A stretch of 64,000 bases of DNA from Stappia albiluteola. Lineage in GTDB: Bacteria > Pseudomonadota > Alphaproteobacteria > Rhizobiales > Stappiaceae. Under the pieces are notes generated by a model that had not been told where the DNA came from, ran no database searches, and saw only the letters and a list, made by a program, of their open reading frames with translations. The stretch lies in NCBI RefSeq assembly GCF_014050225.1, contig NZ_JACFXV010000053.1, forward strand, positions 124,001 to 188,000, given 5' to 3'. The position numbers and the translations under genes were made by a program. Positions 39,300-47,723 of the stretch are shown here, one piece after another; the stretch's first letter is position 1, and every line of letters starts with the position of its first letter.

Positions 39300-39420
39300 G
39301 CGTTCACAATCGCGCAATCCGGCAAAAACGCCGCGGATTCCTTGGGTTTCCCACGAAAAGTTGAGTGGTCTGTCAGTGGTATTTCCCGCAGTCTCTCGGC
39401 AGCTAACGTGGGAGACAGAC

Positions 39421-39885
39421 ATGCTGAAAACGTTGCTGGCGGGCGCAGCACTCGCATTCACGGCCGCGACGGCCATCACCGCCCCGGCCACCGCAGCCAC
39501 CGAAGGCGAGCGCGTGCAGGTGACAGGCGAGGTCATCGACAGCTGGTGCTACTTCTCCGGCGTCATGGGCGGGCCGGAGGCGGTGACCGGCACGTCGCAC
39601 CACACCTGCGCGCTGTGGTGCGCGGCGGGCGGCATCCCGGTCGGCATCCTCGCGGATGACGGCAAGGTCTACATGGTGCTGAAGTGGAAGGGCAATTCCA
39701 ACGTTGCCGACGGTACCAGCCTGCTTTCGGTGCAGAGCCACCGCCTGACCGCCGACGGCGTTCATTACGAGCGTGACGGGATCAATTATATCCTCGTCGA
39801 GAACATCGTGAATGACGAGGGCATCGTCTACAAGAATCACGAAGACTACGGCTTCGTGCCGCCCTTCGCGCAGCCCAAGCAGTAA
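39421..39885 (+). CDS. Secreted Cys/His protein in Sco operon (unknown)
   Basis: 154 residues. A signal peptide (about 1-26) is followed by a beta-rich, OB-like domain opening RVQVTGEVIDSWCYFSG. Cys43, His60, His61, Cys63 and Cys67 in the motif C-x16-HH-x-CALWC, followed by GGIPVGIL, form a candidate metal or haem site. No named family was recognised. It is the first gene of an operon with the protein at 39901 (15 bp gap) and the Sco gene at 40485, so a role in copper handling or periplasmic thiol chemistry is likely. The start at 39421 follows GGGAGACAGAC. Confidence 0.8.
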   Translation: MLKTLLAGAALAFTAATAITAPATAATEGERVQVTGEVIDSWCYFSGVMGGPEAVTGTSHHTCALWCAAGGIPVGILADDGKVYMVLKWKGNSNVADGTSLLSVQSHRLTADGVHYERDGINYILVENIVNDEGIVYKNHEDYGFVPPFAQPKQ

Positions 39886-39900
39886 GGCGAGGTCATCCTT

Positions 39901-40488
39901 ATGAAGAAGCTTCTGATGACGGCGGCCGCGCTGCTGATGGCCGTTCCGGCGCTTGCCGAGGAAGGCAAGTTCTCCGCCAACAGCCAGGCCAAGCCCTGGA
40001 ACCTGTTCGGCGAGGAGACTGCCCGTTTCACCGCCAAGGTGACCGACGGCCTTTGCGCCCTGACCGGCGATTGCCCCGACGATTGCGGCGGCGGCGAGCG
40101 GCAGATGGTCCTGATCCGCGACGCCGACAATGCCGTCGTGCTCGCCAACAAGAACGGCCAGCCGATCTTCTCGGGCGCGACTGTCGATCTTGCCGCCTAT
40201 TGCGGCCAGCATGTGGAAGTCGACGGCCTGCTGATCGGCGATCCGGAGCTGACGCCGGGCCTGACGGCGAAAGTCTTCATGGTCCAGACCATCAAGCCGG
40301 TCGATGCCGACGAATTCGCCAAGGCGAACCTCTTCAGCAAGGCCTGGGAGGAAAAGCATCCTGAAGCCCAGGGCAAGGGCCCGTGGTTCCGCCGCGATCC
40401 CGGCGTGAAGGCCGAGATCGAGAGAACCGGCTATTTCGGCATCGGCCATGAGGTCGACAAGAAGTACCTGGAGGAAAACCCGCAATGA
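39901..40488 (+). CDS. Secreted Cys-rich protein in Sco operon (unknown)
   Basis: 195 residues with a clear signal peptide (MKKLLMTAAALLMAVPALA, cut near 19). The mature domain starts with ARFTAKVTDGLCALTGDCPD and carries Cys52, Cys58, Cys62 and Cys101 (AAYCGQHVEVDG). The beta-strand pattern resembles that of the preceding protein, so they may be distant relatives. A polar tail follows. Its stop overlaps the Sco start (ATGA), so translation is coupled. It is a possible copper or redox partner of Sco. No known family was recognised. Confidence 0.8.
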   Translation: MKKLLMTAAALLMAVPALAEEGKFSANSQAKPWNLFGEETARFTAKVTDGLCALTGDCPDDCGGGERQMVLIRDADNAVVLANKNGQPIFSGATVDLAAYCGQHVEVDGLLIGDPELTPGLTAKVFMVQTIKPVDADEFAKANLFSKAWEEKHPEAQGKGPWFRRDPGVKAEIERTGYFGIGHEVDKKYLEENPQ

Positions 40489-41186
40489 TCCGCTGGCTTG
40501 CTGCGGCGGCCCTCGGGGTCGCGGCTGCATTTGCCTATGATCAGTTTGCCCGCGAGGACATCGCCGTTCTAGTGAGGACGGCGGCCCTCCCGGGTGCGGC
40601 GTCGCCTGACGCCGGGCAGACACCGGCGGCTGCACAAGATGCTTCGGCGCCTGCGGCCAGCCCGCAGTTGCCCGATCTCGGGCCCGCGCTGCCCTTCCCG
40701 ATCGCCCTGGAAGCCCGCTTCAAGCTGACGGACCAGGACGGGCGCGCGGTTACCGAAGCCGATTTCAAGGGCAAGCCGATCGCGCTTTTCTTCGGTTACG
40801 CCAACTGCGAATCGGTCTGTTCGGCAGTGCTTCCCGACATCGCCCGGGCGCTCGATATCCTCGACGAGGGCGGGCACAAGATCGATGCGGTGATGATTAC
40901 CGTCGATCCCGACCGCGATTCGCCGCAGGCCATGAAGAAGGCCCTGCCGCGCTGGCACGAGCGCCTGATCGGCCTCACAGGCTCGAAGGAAGAGCTGCAG
41001 AAGGTCTGGGATGATTTCCAGGTCGAGCATGAGATCGTCGGCCACGACGAAAAAGGTGGGGCGATCTACGCCCATGGCAGTCTTGTCTACCTGATCGGGC
41101 CGGATTCCAAGCTCATGACGATCCTGCCTCCGGTCTATGGCTCGGAGCATATGGCGCGGATCTTCGAACGCTACGTCTCGGGCTGA
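40485..41186 (+). CDS. Sco/SenC-family copper chaperone
   Basis: 233-residue thioredoxin-fold protein anchored by an N-terminal helix (about 4-19). A Pro/Ala-rich linker (35-65) follows. The Cu-binding motif CxxxC (Cys108, Cys112 in FGYANCESVCSAV) and distal His197 (YAHGSLVYLI) are all present, as in functional Sco1/PrrC. Sco delivers copper to the CuA site of cytochrome oxidase or to nitrous-oxide reductase. No oxidase subunit is nearby. The gene overlaps the upstream secreted-protein gene by four bases. Confidence 0.93.
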   Translation: MIRWLAAAALGVAAAFAYDQFAREDIAVLVRTAALPGAASPDAGQTPAAAQDASAPAASPQLPDLGPALPFPIALEARFKLTDQDGRAVTEADFKGKPIALFFGYANCESVCSAVLPDIARALDILDEGGHKIDAVMITVDPDRDSPQAMKKALPRWHERLIGLTGSKEELQKVWDDFQVEHEIVGHDEKGGAIYAHGSLVYLIGPDSKLMTILPPVYGSEHMARIFERYVSG

Positions 41187-41198
41187 GCGGCGGCATTT

Positions 41199-41227
41199 CG
41201 GGCATCCGCCGATCGGGCGGATGCCCG
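41199..41227. terminator. Bidirectional hairpin between Sco and aldolase genes
   Basis: A perfect 12-bp stem (41199-41210 and 41216-41227) with a 5-nt loop sits in the 48 bp between the convergent stop codons. No T-run follows. It is probably a shared terminator. Confidence 0.6.
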
Positions 41228-41234
41228 TTGCACG

Positions 41235-42008
41235 TCATTCCCCGATGCTTTTCAGCATCTCCATCGCACCGGCGGTCACCAGGCCGACATCGATGCCCAG
41301 CGCTAGCAACGGGTATCCCATCGCCATGCCTGCCCTGGCGTGATCGGCGTCGATACAGAACAGGCCGGCCAGACGGCCCGCGGCCCGCGCACGCCTGGCG
41401 ATATCCGCACAGGCTTCCAGGCAGGCCTCGCCCTTGGGATCGACCGCGGTGCCATTGTTCAGCGTAAGCGAGAGATCGGCCGGGCCGACGAAGACGCCGT
41501 CGATACCGTCGAGCGCCAGGATATCGTCGAGGGCTTCGAGAGCGGCCGGCGTTTCGATCATCGCGAAGGCGAGCGTATCGGCGTTGGCGGACGAAAAATA
41601 GGCCGGCGGCTGCAGGCCTGCGAGCGTCGCCGCGCGATGCGGCCCCCAACTGCGCGCGCCCATCGGCGGATACTTGGTCGCCGCGACCAGCGCCAGCGCA
41701 TCGTCGACGGAATTCACCATCGGCATGATCACGGCCTCCGCGCCGAGATCGAGCGCGCGCGAGGCGGTCGCGAATTCATCGACCGGCGGCCGCACCATCG
41801 GGTGCCCGCCTCCGGCCACGACCGACAGGATACCCTCGCGCACCGAAGCCACGTCATGCATGCCGTGCTGCATGTCGAGCGCAACCGCCTTGTAGCCGGC
41901 GCGCGCCATCAGTTCGCCGAGAATCGGCACCGCGAGCGACGACCAGGCGGTCACGATGGTTTCGCCGGAACGAAGGCGGCTGGCGAGCGTCACGCGGGGA
42001 GTTGTCAT
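41235..42008 (-). CDS. HpcH/HpaI-family 2-oxo-acid aldolase
   Basis: 257-residue class II aldolase of the HpcH/HpaI type, a TIM barrel. It has the metal and catalytic stretches YKAVALDMQHGMHD, LGAEAVIMPMVNSVDDA, GARSWGPHRA and IDGVFVGPADLSL. Family members cleave 4-hydroxy-2-oxoheptanedioate or 2-keto-3-deoxy sugars to pyruvate and an aldehyde. No homoprotocatechuate pathway genes are adjacent, so the substrate is undetermined. Confidence 0.9.
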   Translation of the reverse strand: MTTPRVTLASRLRSGETIVTAWSSLAVPILGELMARAGYKAVALDMQHGMHDVASVREGILSVVAGGGHPMVRPPVDEFATASRALDLGAEAVIMPMVNSVDDALALVAATKYPPMGARSWGPHRAATLAGLQPPAYFSSANADTLAFAMIETPAALEALDDILALDGIDGVFVGPADLSLTLNNGTAVDPKGEACLEACADIARRARAAGRLAGLFCIDADHARAGMAMGYPLLALGIDVGLVTAGAMEMLKSIGE

Positions 42009-42220
42009 TGAGCTTGTATCCAGGCTGGTATCATCACTGATATTGGGGCCGAAGGGAGCCCATCAAAGCGCCTGGAACATAATCCGTCAAAGCGGAATCG
42101 CCTCGACGACAAGGAGATGGTCCAAGAATTTGATTCCCGAGCGCTTTCCTGTCGCGAAAGCGATCCCCGCCGGACAGGCAGGCCCGTCCGGCAGGAATTC
42201 ATGAATTGGCCGGAAAGGCC

Positions 42221-42544
42221 TCAGCCTTCCTTCTGGATCTGCTCGGCCGCCTGTTGCAGCAGTTCATCCATGGTACGGCGGATCTGGTGGTCGGACTGGT
42301 CGACGCCCGCATCGTCGAAATCCTTGCGGATCTTGCGGAAGACGTCGTCGTCGCCCGGCTCCTCGAAATCGGCGCGAACGACCGACTTCGCATATTCCTC
42401 GCCCTTCTCCGCGTCGAGGCCGAGCTTGTCGGCAGCCCAAAGCCCGAGCAGCTTGTTGCGCCGTGCCATCGCCTTGAAGCGCAACTCTTCGTCATGCGCG
42501 AATTTGTTCTCGAAAGCCTCTTCACGCTTGTCGAATGTGCTCAT
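42221..42544 (-). CDS. F1Fo-ATPase zeta inhibitor subunit (DUF1476)
   Basis: 107-residue all-helical protein matching DUF1476, the alphaproteobacterial zeta subunit that blocks ATP hydrolysis by F1 in Paracoccus. The N-terminal inhibitory segment (MSTFDKREEAFENKFAHDEE) and the following helix NKLLGLWAADKLGL are typical; the tail is Gln/Glu-rich. It stands beside purC in many rhizobia, although the pairing with purine synthesis has no obvious mechanism. It is a single gene facing away from purC. Confidence 0.92.
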   Translation of the reverse strand: MSTFDKREEAFENKFAHDEELRFKAMARRNKLLGLWAADKLGLDAEKGEEYAKSVVRADFEEPGDDDVFRKIRKDFDDAGVDQSDHQIRRTMDELLQQAAEQIQKEG

Positions 42545-43061
42545 GAGCTCGTCTCCTGCCTGATCACCACTAAGCCCGAACCTGTCGGGATTTCTTCGCG
42601 CTCTTCGCCTGCAACCGCCGCCATGGACTCACAGCTTCCAGTATCGAGATTAGCTGCCCCCCTTGCACGTCTCAATGACGCTCAAGGATGGCTGCTGACC
42701 CACGCATGCTGCGAAAAGCCAGGGAAGGCCCCCATTCACATATGGGCATTGATCGCGGCATTGCATATCCCCAAGGCGCGGCCAAATCAACGCGATATCA
42801 TGACAATGGCAGGGCGGCGGCGCGCCAGGATGTGGAGCATTGCCGAAGACCTGTTGCCGCTGCGTTAAAGCGGCGCAGCGCGGGCTTGCAGGTCGTTTCC
42901 GGCGATGATTGTGCTTTGCCCCCTGATCGTGTAGGTTCCGCGCCACGAAAGTGGGGGCCGATCGATCCTTCACCGCCTGGCGTCCCTCCCGCCCGCGGTG
43001 GATCCCAACGCGGAGTTCCTGCTGGAACATGGATTTTCTCTCGAAAACACGGTACGTGCCA
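42545..43061. other. Divergent intergenic region zeta / purC
   Basis: 517 bp with no convincing gene. It should contain the purC promoter and that of the zeta gene. GC content stays high. No purine riboswitch, PUR box or tRNA was recognised. The last 33 bases before the chosen purC start encode an in-frame alternative beginning MDFLSKTRY. Confidence 0.4.
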
Positions 43062-43826
43062 ATGAATCGCCGCCGGCGCATCTATGAAGGTAAGGGCAAG
43101 ATCCTTTACGAGGGTCCCGAGCCTGGAACGCTGATCCAGCATTTCAAGGACGACGCCACCGCCTTCAACAACAAGAAGCATGAGATTGTTGACGGCAAGG
43201 GCGTTCTCAACAACCGGATCTCCGAATTCGTCTTCAACCACCTCAATGCGATCGGCATTCCGACGCATTTCCTGCGCCGCATGAACATGCGCGAGCAGTT
43301 GATCCGCGAAGTCGAGATCATCCCGCTGGAAGTGGTGGTGCGAAATGTTGCCGCCGGATCGCTGTCGCAGCGCCTTGGCATCGAGGAAGGCACGCAGCTT
43401 CCGCGCTCCATCATCGAGTTCTATTACAAGAACGACGAGCTCGGCGACCCGATGGTCTCCGAGGAGCACATCACGGCCTTCGGCTGGGCGACGCCCCAGG
43501 AACTCGACGACATCATGGCGCTCGCCATTCGCGTCAACGACTTCCTGTCCGGCCTCTTCCTCGGCGTCGGCATCCGCCTCGTCGATTTCAAGATCGAATG
43601 CGGCCGCCTTTATGAAGGCGACCTGATGCGGGTCGTCGTCGCCGACGAGATCTCGCCCGACAGCTGCCGCCTCTGGGACATCCAGACCAACGACAAGCTG
43701 GACAAGGACCGCTTCCGCCGCGACATGGGCGGGATGCTGGAAGCCTATCAGGAAGTCGCCCGCAGGCTCGGCATCCTGAACGACAACGACCGGCCGGCCG
43801 GTACCGGCCCCGTGCTGGTGAAATAA
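43062..43826 (+). CDS. purC: SAICAR synthetase
   Basis: 254-residue phosphoribosylaminoimidazole-succinocarboxamide synthase. The ATP-grasp-like motifs [24 protein letters not shown], the substrate loop [20 protein letters not shown] (aspartate/CAIR binding) and [10 protein letters not shown] are present. The start at 43062 ([11 protein letters not shown]) is the usual rhizobial N-terminus. An upstream ATG at 43029 is in frame but atypical. It heads the cluster purC-purS-purQ, with a hairpin in the gap before purS. Confidence 0.96.
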   Translation: MNRRRRIYEGKGKILYEGPEPGTLIQHFKDDATAFNNKKHEIVDGKGVLNNRISEFVFNHLNAIGIPTHFLRRMNMREQLIREVEIIPLEVVVRNVAAGSLSQRLGIEEGTQLPRSIIEFYYKNDELGDPMVSEEHITAFGWATPQELDDIMALAIRVNDFLSGLFLGVGIRLVDFKIECGRLYEGDLMRVVVADEISPDSCRLWDIQTNDKLDKDRFRRDMGGMLEAYQEVARRLGILNDNDRPAGTGPVLVK

Positions 43827-43842
43827 GGCACAACAATCGGGC

Positions 43843-43876
43843 AAGGCCGCTGAAAAGCGGCCTTTTCCTTTTTGGC
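43843..43876 (+). terminator. Rho-independent terminator after purC
   Basis: A perfect 9-bp stem AAGGCCGCT (43843-43851)/AGCGGCCTT (43856-43864) with a GAAA tetraloop is followed by TTCCTTTTT. It stands 17 bp after the purC stop and would separate purC from purS, or attenuate between them. Confidence 0.85.
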
Positions 43877-43942
43877 GGATCGCTGTATTGAGCAGCGCAC
43901 ATCGAACTGCCGCTACGTCTTACCGAAAGCCGAGTGATCTCC

Positions 43943-44182
43943 ATGAAAGCACGCGTGACCGTCACCCTGAAGAACGGCGTTCTGGATCCGCAGGGCAAGG
44001 CGATCGAGGGCGGCCTCGCCGCGCTCGGATTTGCCGGCGTCGGCCATGTCCGCCAGGGCAAGGTCTTCGACATCGAACTTTCGGGCCGCTCGGCCGAACA
44101 GGCCAGAGCCGACCTCGCCGAGATGTGCGAGAAGCTTCTCGCCAACACGGTAATCGAGAATTACGCGATCGAGATCGTCTGA
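43943..44182 (+). CDS. purS: FGAM synthase subunit PurS
   Basis: 79-residue PurS, the small subunit that bridges PurL and PurQ. The beta-alpha-beta core MKARVTVTLKNGVLDPQGKAIEGGL and GVGHVRQGKVFDIEL is typical. The start at 43943 follows AGTGATCTCC. Purine enzymes in this three-subunit form channel ammonia from PurQ. Confidence 0.95.
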   Translation: MKARVTVTLKNGVLDPQGKAIEGGLAALGFAGVGHVRQGKVFDIELSGRSAEQARADLAEMCEKLLANTVIENYAIEIV

Positions 44183-44191
44183 GGCTTCGAG

Positions 44192-44299
44192 ATGGACGAG
44201 GACAGCGCCCGGGCAATCCGCTTCCTGCTTGCCAAGGCCGCCGTCTTCATCCTCCTTCCGGCCGTTCTTGCCGCTCTTGCCGCCCTCTTTCTGGTTTGA
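44192..44299 (+). CDS. 35-residue membrane protein between purS and purQ
   Basis: MDEDSARAIRFLLAKAAVFI, then an Ala/Leu-rich helix ending ALFLV: a short acidic N-terminus and a single predicted membrane span. A GAGG ribosome site stands 10 bp upstream. It starts 9 bp after the purS stop and ends 21 bp before purQ, in the same direction. A similar short ORF occupies this slot in other rhizobia, to my recollection, which supports a real gene. The function is unknown; it could anchor or couple the FGAM synthase complex. Confidence 0.6.
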   Translation: MDEDSARAIRFLLAKAAVFILLPAVLAALAALFLV

Positions 44300-44320
44300 C
44301 GACCCACGGGACCAGCCAAA

Positions 44321-44995
44321 ATGAAATCAGCCGTCATCACCTTCCCCGGTTCCAACCGCGAGCGCGACATGATGAAGGCGCTGGAGCTTGTGACGGGCAA
44401 GGCGCCGCTCTCCGTCTGGCATACGGAAACGAGCCTGCCGGATGTGGATCTCGTGGTGTTGCCGGGCGGCTTTTCCTATGGCGACTATCTGCGGGCCGGC
44501 GCCATTGCCGCCCGCTCCCCGGTCATGGACGCGGTACGCGACGCGGCTTCGCGCGGCGTGCTGGTGCTTGGCGTGTGCAACGGTTTCCAGATGCTGACGG
44601 AAGCCGGTCTCCTGCCCGGCGCCCTGATGCGCAATGCCGGCCTCACCTTCGTCTGCCGGGAAGTGAAGCTGCAGACGGTCAACAGGACCTCCGCCTTCAC
44701 CCGCGCTTTCACGCAGGGCCAGGTCTGGCGCTGCCCCGTCGCCCATCACGACGGCAACTATTTCGCCGATGCCGAGACGCTCGCCCGCATCGAAGGCGAA
44801 GGCCAGGTGGCGTTCCGCTATGCGGACGGCACCAACCCCAACGGTTCGGTCAACCATATCGCCGGCGTGCTGAACGCGCGCGGCAATGTGCTCGGCATGA
44901 TGCCGCACCCGGAAAACCTGGTCGAACCGCTGCAGGGCGGCATTGACGGCCGCACGCTGTTCGAAGGCGTCGCCGGCCTGACCGAAGCAGCCTGA
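44321..44995 (+). CDS. purQ: FGAM synthase glutaminase subunit PurQ
   Basis: 224-residue class I glutamine amidotransferase. [18 protein letters not shown], the catalytic-Cys motif GVCNGFQML and the His-Glu dyad in [11 protein letters not shown] form the active site. It supplies ammonia to PurL, whose gene lies 5.7 kb further on. The start at 44321 opens [17 protein letters not shown], the family N-terminus. It converges with an AraC regulator after only 5 bp. Confidence 0.96.
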   Translation: MKSAVITFPGSNRERDMMKALELVTGKAPLSVWHTETSLPDVDLVVLPGGFSYGDYLRAGAIAARSPVMDAVRDAASRGVLVLGVCNGFQMLTEAGLLPGALMRNAGLTFVCREVKLQTVNRTSAFTRAFTQGQVWRCPVAHHDGNYFADAETLARIEGEGQVAFRYADGTNPNGSVNHIAGVLNARGNVLGMMPHPENLVEPLQGGIDGRTLFEGVAGLTEAA

Positions 44996-45000
44996 CGCCC

Positions 45001-45789
45001 TTATTCGGCGGCTTGAAGCATCGCCTTGCGATCCTCGCGCGGCGGATGACCGTAGGCACGCTGATAGGCCCGGGTAAAAGCCGCCGCGCTTGAAAAGCCG
45101 ACCCGGCCGGCCACCGTCTTCAGCGGCAACCCGCCCGCAATCTCCTGCCTTGCCACGATAAGCCGCCAGTTGGCGAGATAGGCGCCCGGCGTCTGTCCGA
45201 CGATCTCGCGGAAGTTGGTGGCGAACACCGTGCGCGACATGCCGGCAACCTCGGCCAGGTCCTCAAGCCGCCAGGCGCGTTCAGGCGCCTCGTGCATGGC
45301 GACCAGAGCCAGCGCAAGTTGCGGATGCGCAAGGCCTGCGATCAGTCCGCCGCCCGCATTGCCCGAAGCAATCGCATGGCGCAGCAGGCGGATCACCACC
45401 ACTTCGCAGAGCCTGTCCACCGCCGCCTGATGGCCGCAGCGCGGGCTTTCCACCTCGTCGCGCAAAACGGTCGCGACAGCCGCCAGCGCCGGCGCCTGGC
45501 AGAGATCGACCCGCACTTCCCTTGGCAGGGCAAGGGCCAACGGCGCTCCCTCGCCGCCCAGTTCCACCCGGGCGGCCACCACGACGGCGTCGATGTCGAT
45601 ACCCTCCGCCTCGCCTCGGGGACGAAACACCAGTTCATCCATGCCGGTGCCCTTGCTGCAATAGGCATTGGAGACGAGGAAGAGATTGGGTCTGATCGGA
45701 TCTTCCGGCCCCTGCGCCACGAAAGCGCGGATGCGGAAGCGGTCGATCAGCGCGGACAGCCGGTCGATTCCTCGTTTGGGGCTCATCAT
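45001..45789 (-). CDS. AraC-family regulator with cupin domain
   Basis: 262 residues. The N-terminal sensor part (about 1-150) has a cupin_6-like pattern. The C-terminal double HTH contains AGMSRTVFATNFREIVGQTP and VAGRVGFSSAAAFTRAYQRA. It resembles the AraC protein at 24137 in architecture but is a separate gene. It is divergent from the peroxiredoxin-like gene (208 bp between starts), which is its likely target. Two start Mets (45789, 45786) are adjacent. Confidence 0.88.
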   Translation of the reverse strand: MMSPKRGIDRLSALIDRFRIRAFVAQGPEDPIRPNLFLVSNAYCSKGTGMDELVFRPRGEAEGIDIDAVVVAARVELGGEGAPLALALPREVRVDLCQAPALAAVATVLRDEVESPRCGHQAAVDRLCEVVVIRLLRHAIASGNAGGGLIAGLAHPQLALALVAMHEAPERAWRLEDLAEVAGMSRTVFATNFREIVGQTPGAYLANWRLIVARQEIAGGLPLKTVAGRVGFSSAAAFTRAYQRAYGHPPREDRKAMLQAAE

Positions 45790-45997
45790 TCACACTCGCG
45801 GCATCGGAACGCAGAAGCAAGAAACAAGAATGGTATTTTGCGCAATGTACGATAACTCTTCGCCGGAAGCCAGCCGTCCGGGCGTTTTTCCGGATGGTCG
45901 ATCGTCACTGATTGCGATGATCCGGCAATTGCTGGCGGAGCGCGTGTCAGCCCTGCGCTCGTCGGCTTAACGAATGTCATTTGTGCAGGAGAGTTCC

Positions 45998-46534
45998 ATG
46001 CTGATCCCCCGTCAGGCCGTTCCGGCTCTGAAGATTGAAACGCTCGCCCACGGCACCTTCGACCTGCAGGCGCAGACGCCGGAATTCGCCACGCTTGTCG
46101 TCTTTTATCGCGGCCTGCACTGCCCGATCTGCGCCACCTATCTGAAGGAACTGCAGCGGCTGATGCCGGATTTCGCGGAGCGCGGCATTCACCCGATCGC
46201 CATTTCCTCCGACACCAAGGAGCGGGCCGAGGAATTCGTCAAGCGCGCCGACCTCAACGCCCTGCCGGTCGGCTATGGCCTGCCGCTCGCCGAAGCTCGC
46301 AAGTGGGGTCTCTACATCTCCACCAGCCGCGGCCCGACCTCGATCGGTATCGACGAGCCGGCGCTGTTCTCCGAGCCGGGCCTGTTCTTCGTCAAGCCGG
46401 ACCACACGCTCTACTTCGGATCGGTGCAGACGATGCCGTTCTCGCGCCCTGTGTTCAAGGACATGCTGCCGTCGCTCGACTTCGTGAAGAAGGTCGATTA
46501 CCCGGCCCGTGGCGAATATACCGGCGCCGTCTGA
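45998..46534 (+). CDS. AhpC/TSA-like peroxiredoxin
   Basis: 178-residue thioredoxin-fold protein of the AhpC/TSA-related family. The active-site stretch VVFYRGLHCPICATYLKELQ holds Cys42 and Cys45 (CPIC), a CxxC arrangement rather than the classical 2-Cys peroxiredoxin spacing. SREDXN is absent. The start at 45998 has AGGAGAG upstream. It probably reduces peroxides or disulfides; divergence from an AraC regulator suggests stress control. A strong terminator follows. Confidence 0.85.
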   Translation: MLIPRQAVPALKIETLAHGTFDLQAQTPEFATLVVFYRGLHCPICATYLKELQRLMPDFAERGIHPIAISSDTKERAEEFVKRADLNALPVGYGLPLAEARKWGLYISTSRGPTSIGIDEPALFSEPGLFFVKPDHTLYFGSVQTMPFSRPVFKDMLPSLDFVKKVDYPARGEYTGAV

Positions 46535-46561
46535 GCAGGCCGGAAGCCTTTGCTGATTGCC

Positions 46562-46595
46562 GGCCGCCGGATACCTTGTCCGGCGGCCTTTTTTG
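46562..46595 (+). terminator. Rho-independent terminator
   Basis: A 10-bp perfect GC stem (46562-46571/46579-46588) with a 7-nt loop is followed by TTTTTTG. It ends the peroxiredoxin-like gene, 27 bp after its stop. Confidence 0.92.
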
Positions 46596-46618
46596 TTCTT
46601 GCCGGAGGCACCGTCCCA

Positions 46619-47710
46619 ATGAGCGCATTCGCCGAACCGGCCCTCACCATCACCGGCCTCAGGGCCCGTGCGGTGAAGGCGCCCCTTGCCCGCCCGATCA
46701 AGACTGCGTCCGGGGAGATACCGCAGGCACCGCTGGTCCTGATCGACATCGAGACCAGCGGCGGCGTCACCGGGTCGAGCTATCTCTTTGCCTACACGCC
46801 GCTGACCCTGAAGGCGCTTGTCGCCTTCCTCGACGACCTTGCGCCGCACCTCGTCGGCGAGCCCGTCGCGCCCGTCGCGGTGATGGAGAAAATGGAGCGG
46901 CTGTTCCGCCTGCTCGGCAAGCAGGGCTTGGTCGGCATGGCGATGTCGGGCGTCGACATGGCGCTCTGGGACGCTCTGGCGAAATCGAAGAATTCGCTCC
47001 TCGTCACCCTGCTCGGCGGAATTCCCCGATCGGTGCCGGCCTATGACAGCTACGGCGTGGTTGATCCCCGGCGCGATGCGCCGTCCATCGAGCGTTCGCT
47101 GGAACAGGGTTTCAAGGCGATCAAGATCAAGCTCGGCATCGGTTCGGTCGCGCTGGATGTGGAGACCGTCCGGGCCGTGCGCGAGATGATCGGGCCGGAC
47201 GTCAGGCTGATGGTCGACTACAACCAGTCGCTGAACGTGACGGACGCGCTGGAGCGCATCAACGCCATAGCCGGCTACGACATCGCGTGGATCGAGGAGC
47301 CGGTTCCCGCGGAAGACCTGGCTGGCCACGCCGCCGTGCGCGAGCGCTCGCCCGTGCCGATCCAGACCGGCGAGAACTGGTGGTTCGCCGAAGGCATGGC
47401 GAATTCCGTCAACGCGGGCGCCAGCGATCTCGTGATGCCGGACCTGATGAAGATGGGCGGCGTTACGGGCTGGCTGAAGGCGATGGGTATCGCCCAGGTC
47501 GCCTCGCTGCCGGTCTCGACACACCTCTTCATCGAGACATCCGCCCATGTGCAGATCGTCACCCCCAATCCGCACTACCTGGAGTATCTCGACTTCGCCG
47601 GCTCGATCCTGACCGAACCGCTGCCGGTGACCGACGGCTGCGTCGTCCCGCGCGGGCCCGGCATCGGCATCGCCTGGGACGAAAAGGCGGTTGCCCGCAA
47701 CCTGATCTAG
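46619..47710 (+). CDS. Mandelate racemase-like enolase-superfamily enzyme
   Basis: 363 residues. The catalytic residues of mandelate racemase are all present at a constant offset of five: KIK (169-171), Asp200 and Asn202 in DYNQ, Glu226, Glu252, Asp275, His302 and Glu322. The flap SYLFAYTP and substrate-side PLARPIKTASG stretch also match mandelate racemase. This goes beyond the generic enolase-fold pattern, so 2-hydroxy-acid racemisation or a close variant is likely. No benzoylformate decarboxylase or mandelate operon is nearby. The start at 46619 was chosen because it fits family length; a longer frame crosses the terminator. Confidence 0.88.
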   Translation: MSAFAEPALTITGLRARAVKAPLARPIKTASGEIPQAPLVLIDIETSGGVTGSSYLFAYTPLTLKALVAFLDDLAPHLVGEPVAPVAVMEKMERLFRLLGKQGLVGMAMSGVDMALWDALAKSKNSLLVTLLGGIPRSVPAYDSYGVVDPRRDAPSIERSLEQGFKAIKIKLGIGSVALDVETVRAVREMIGPDVRLMVDYNQSLNVTDALERINAIAGYDIAWIEEPVPAEDLAGHAAVRERSPVPIQTGENWWFAEGMANSVNAGASDLVMPDLMKMGGVTGWLKAMGIAQVASLPVSTHLFIETSAHVQIVTPNPHYLEYLDFAGSILTEPLPVTDGCVVPRGPGIGIAWDEKAVARNLI

Positions 47711-47723
47711 GGTCTGTCGGGCA

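Noticed and set aside
42545-43061. Purine riboswitch upstream of purC
   Set aside because: No conserved three-way junction or purine-aptamer core could be traced.
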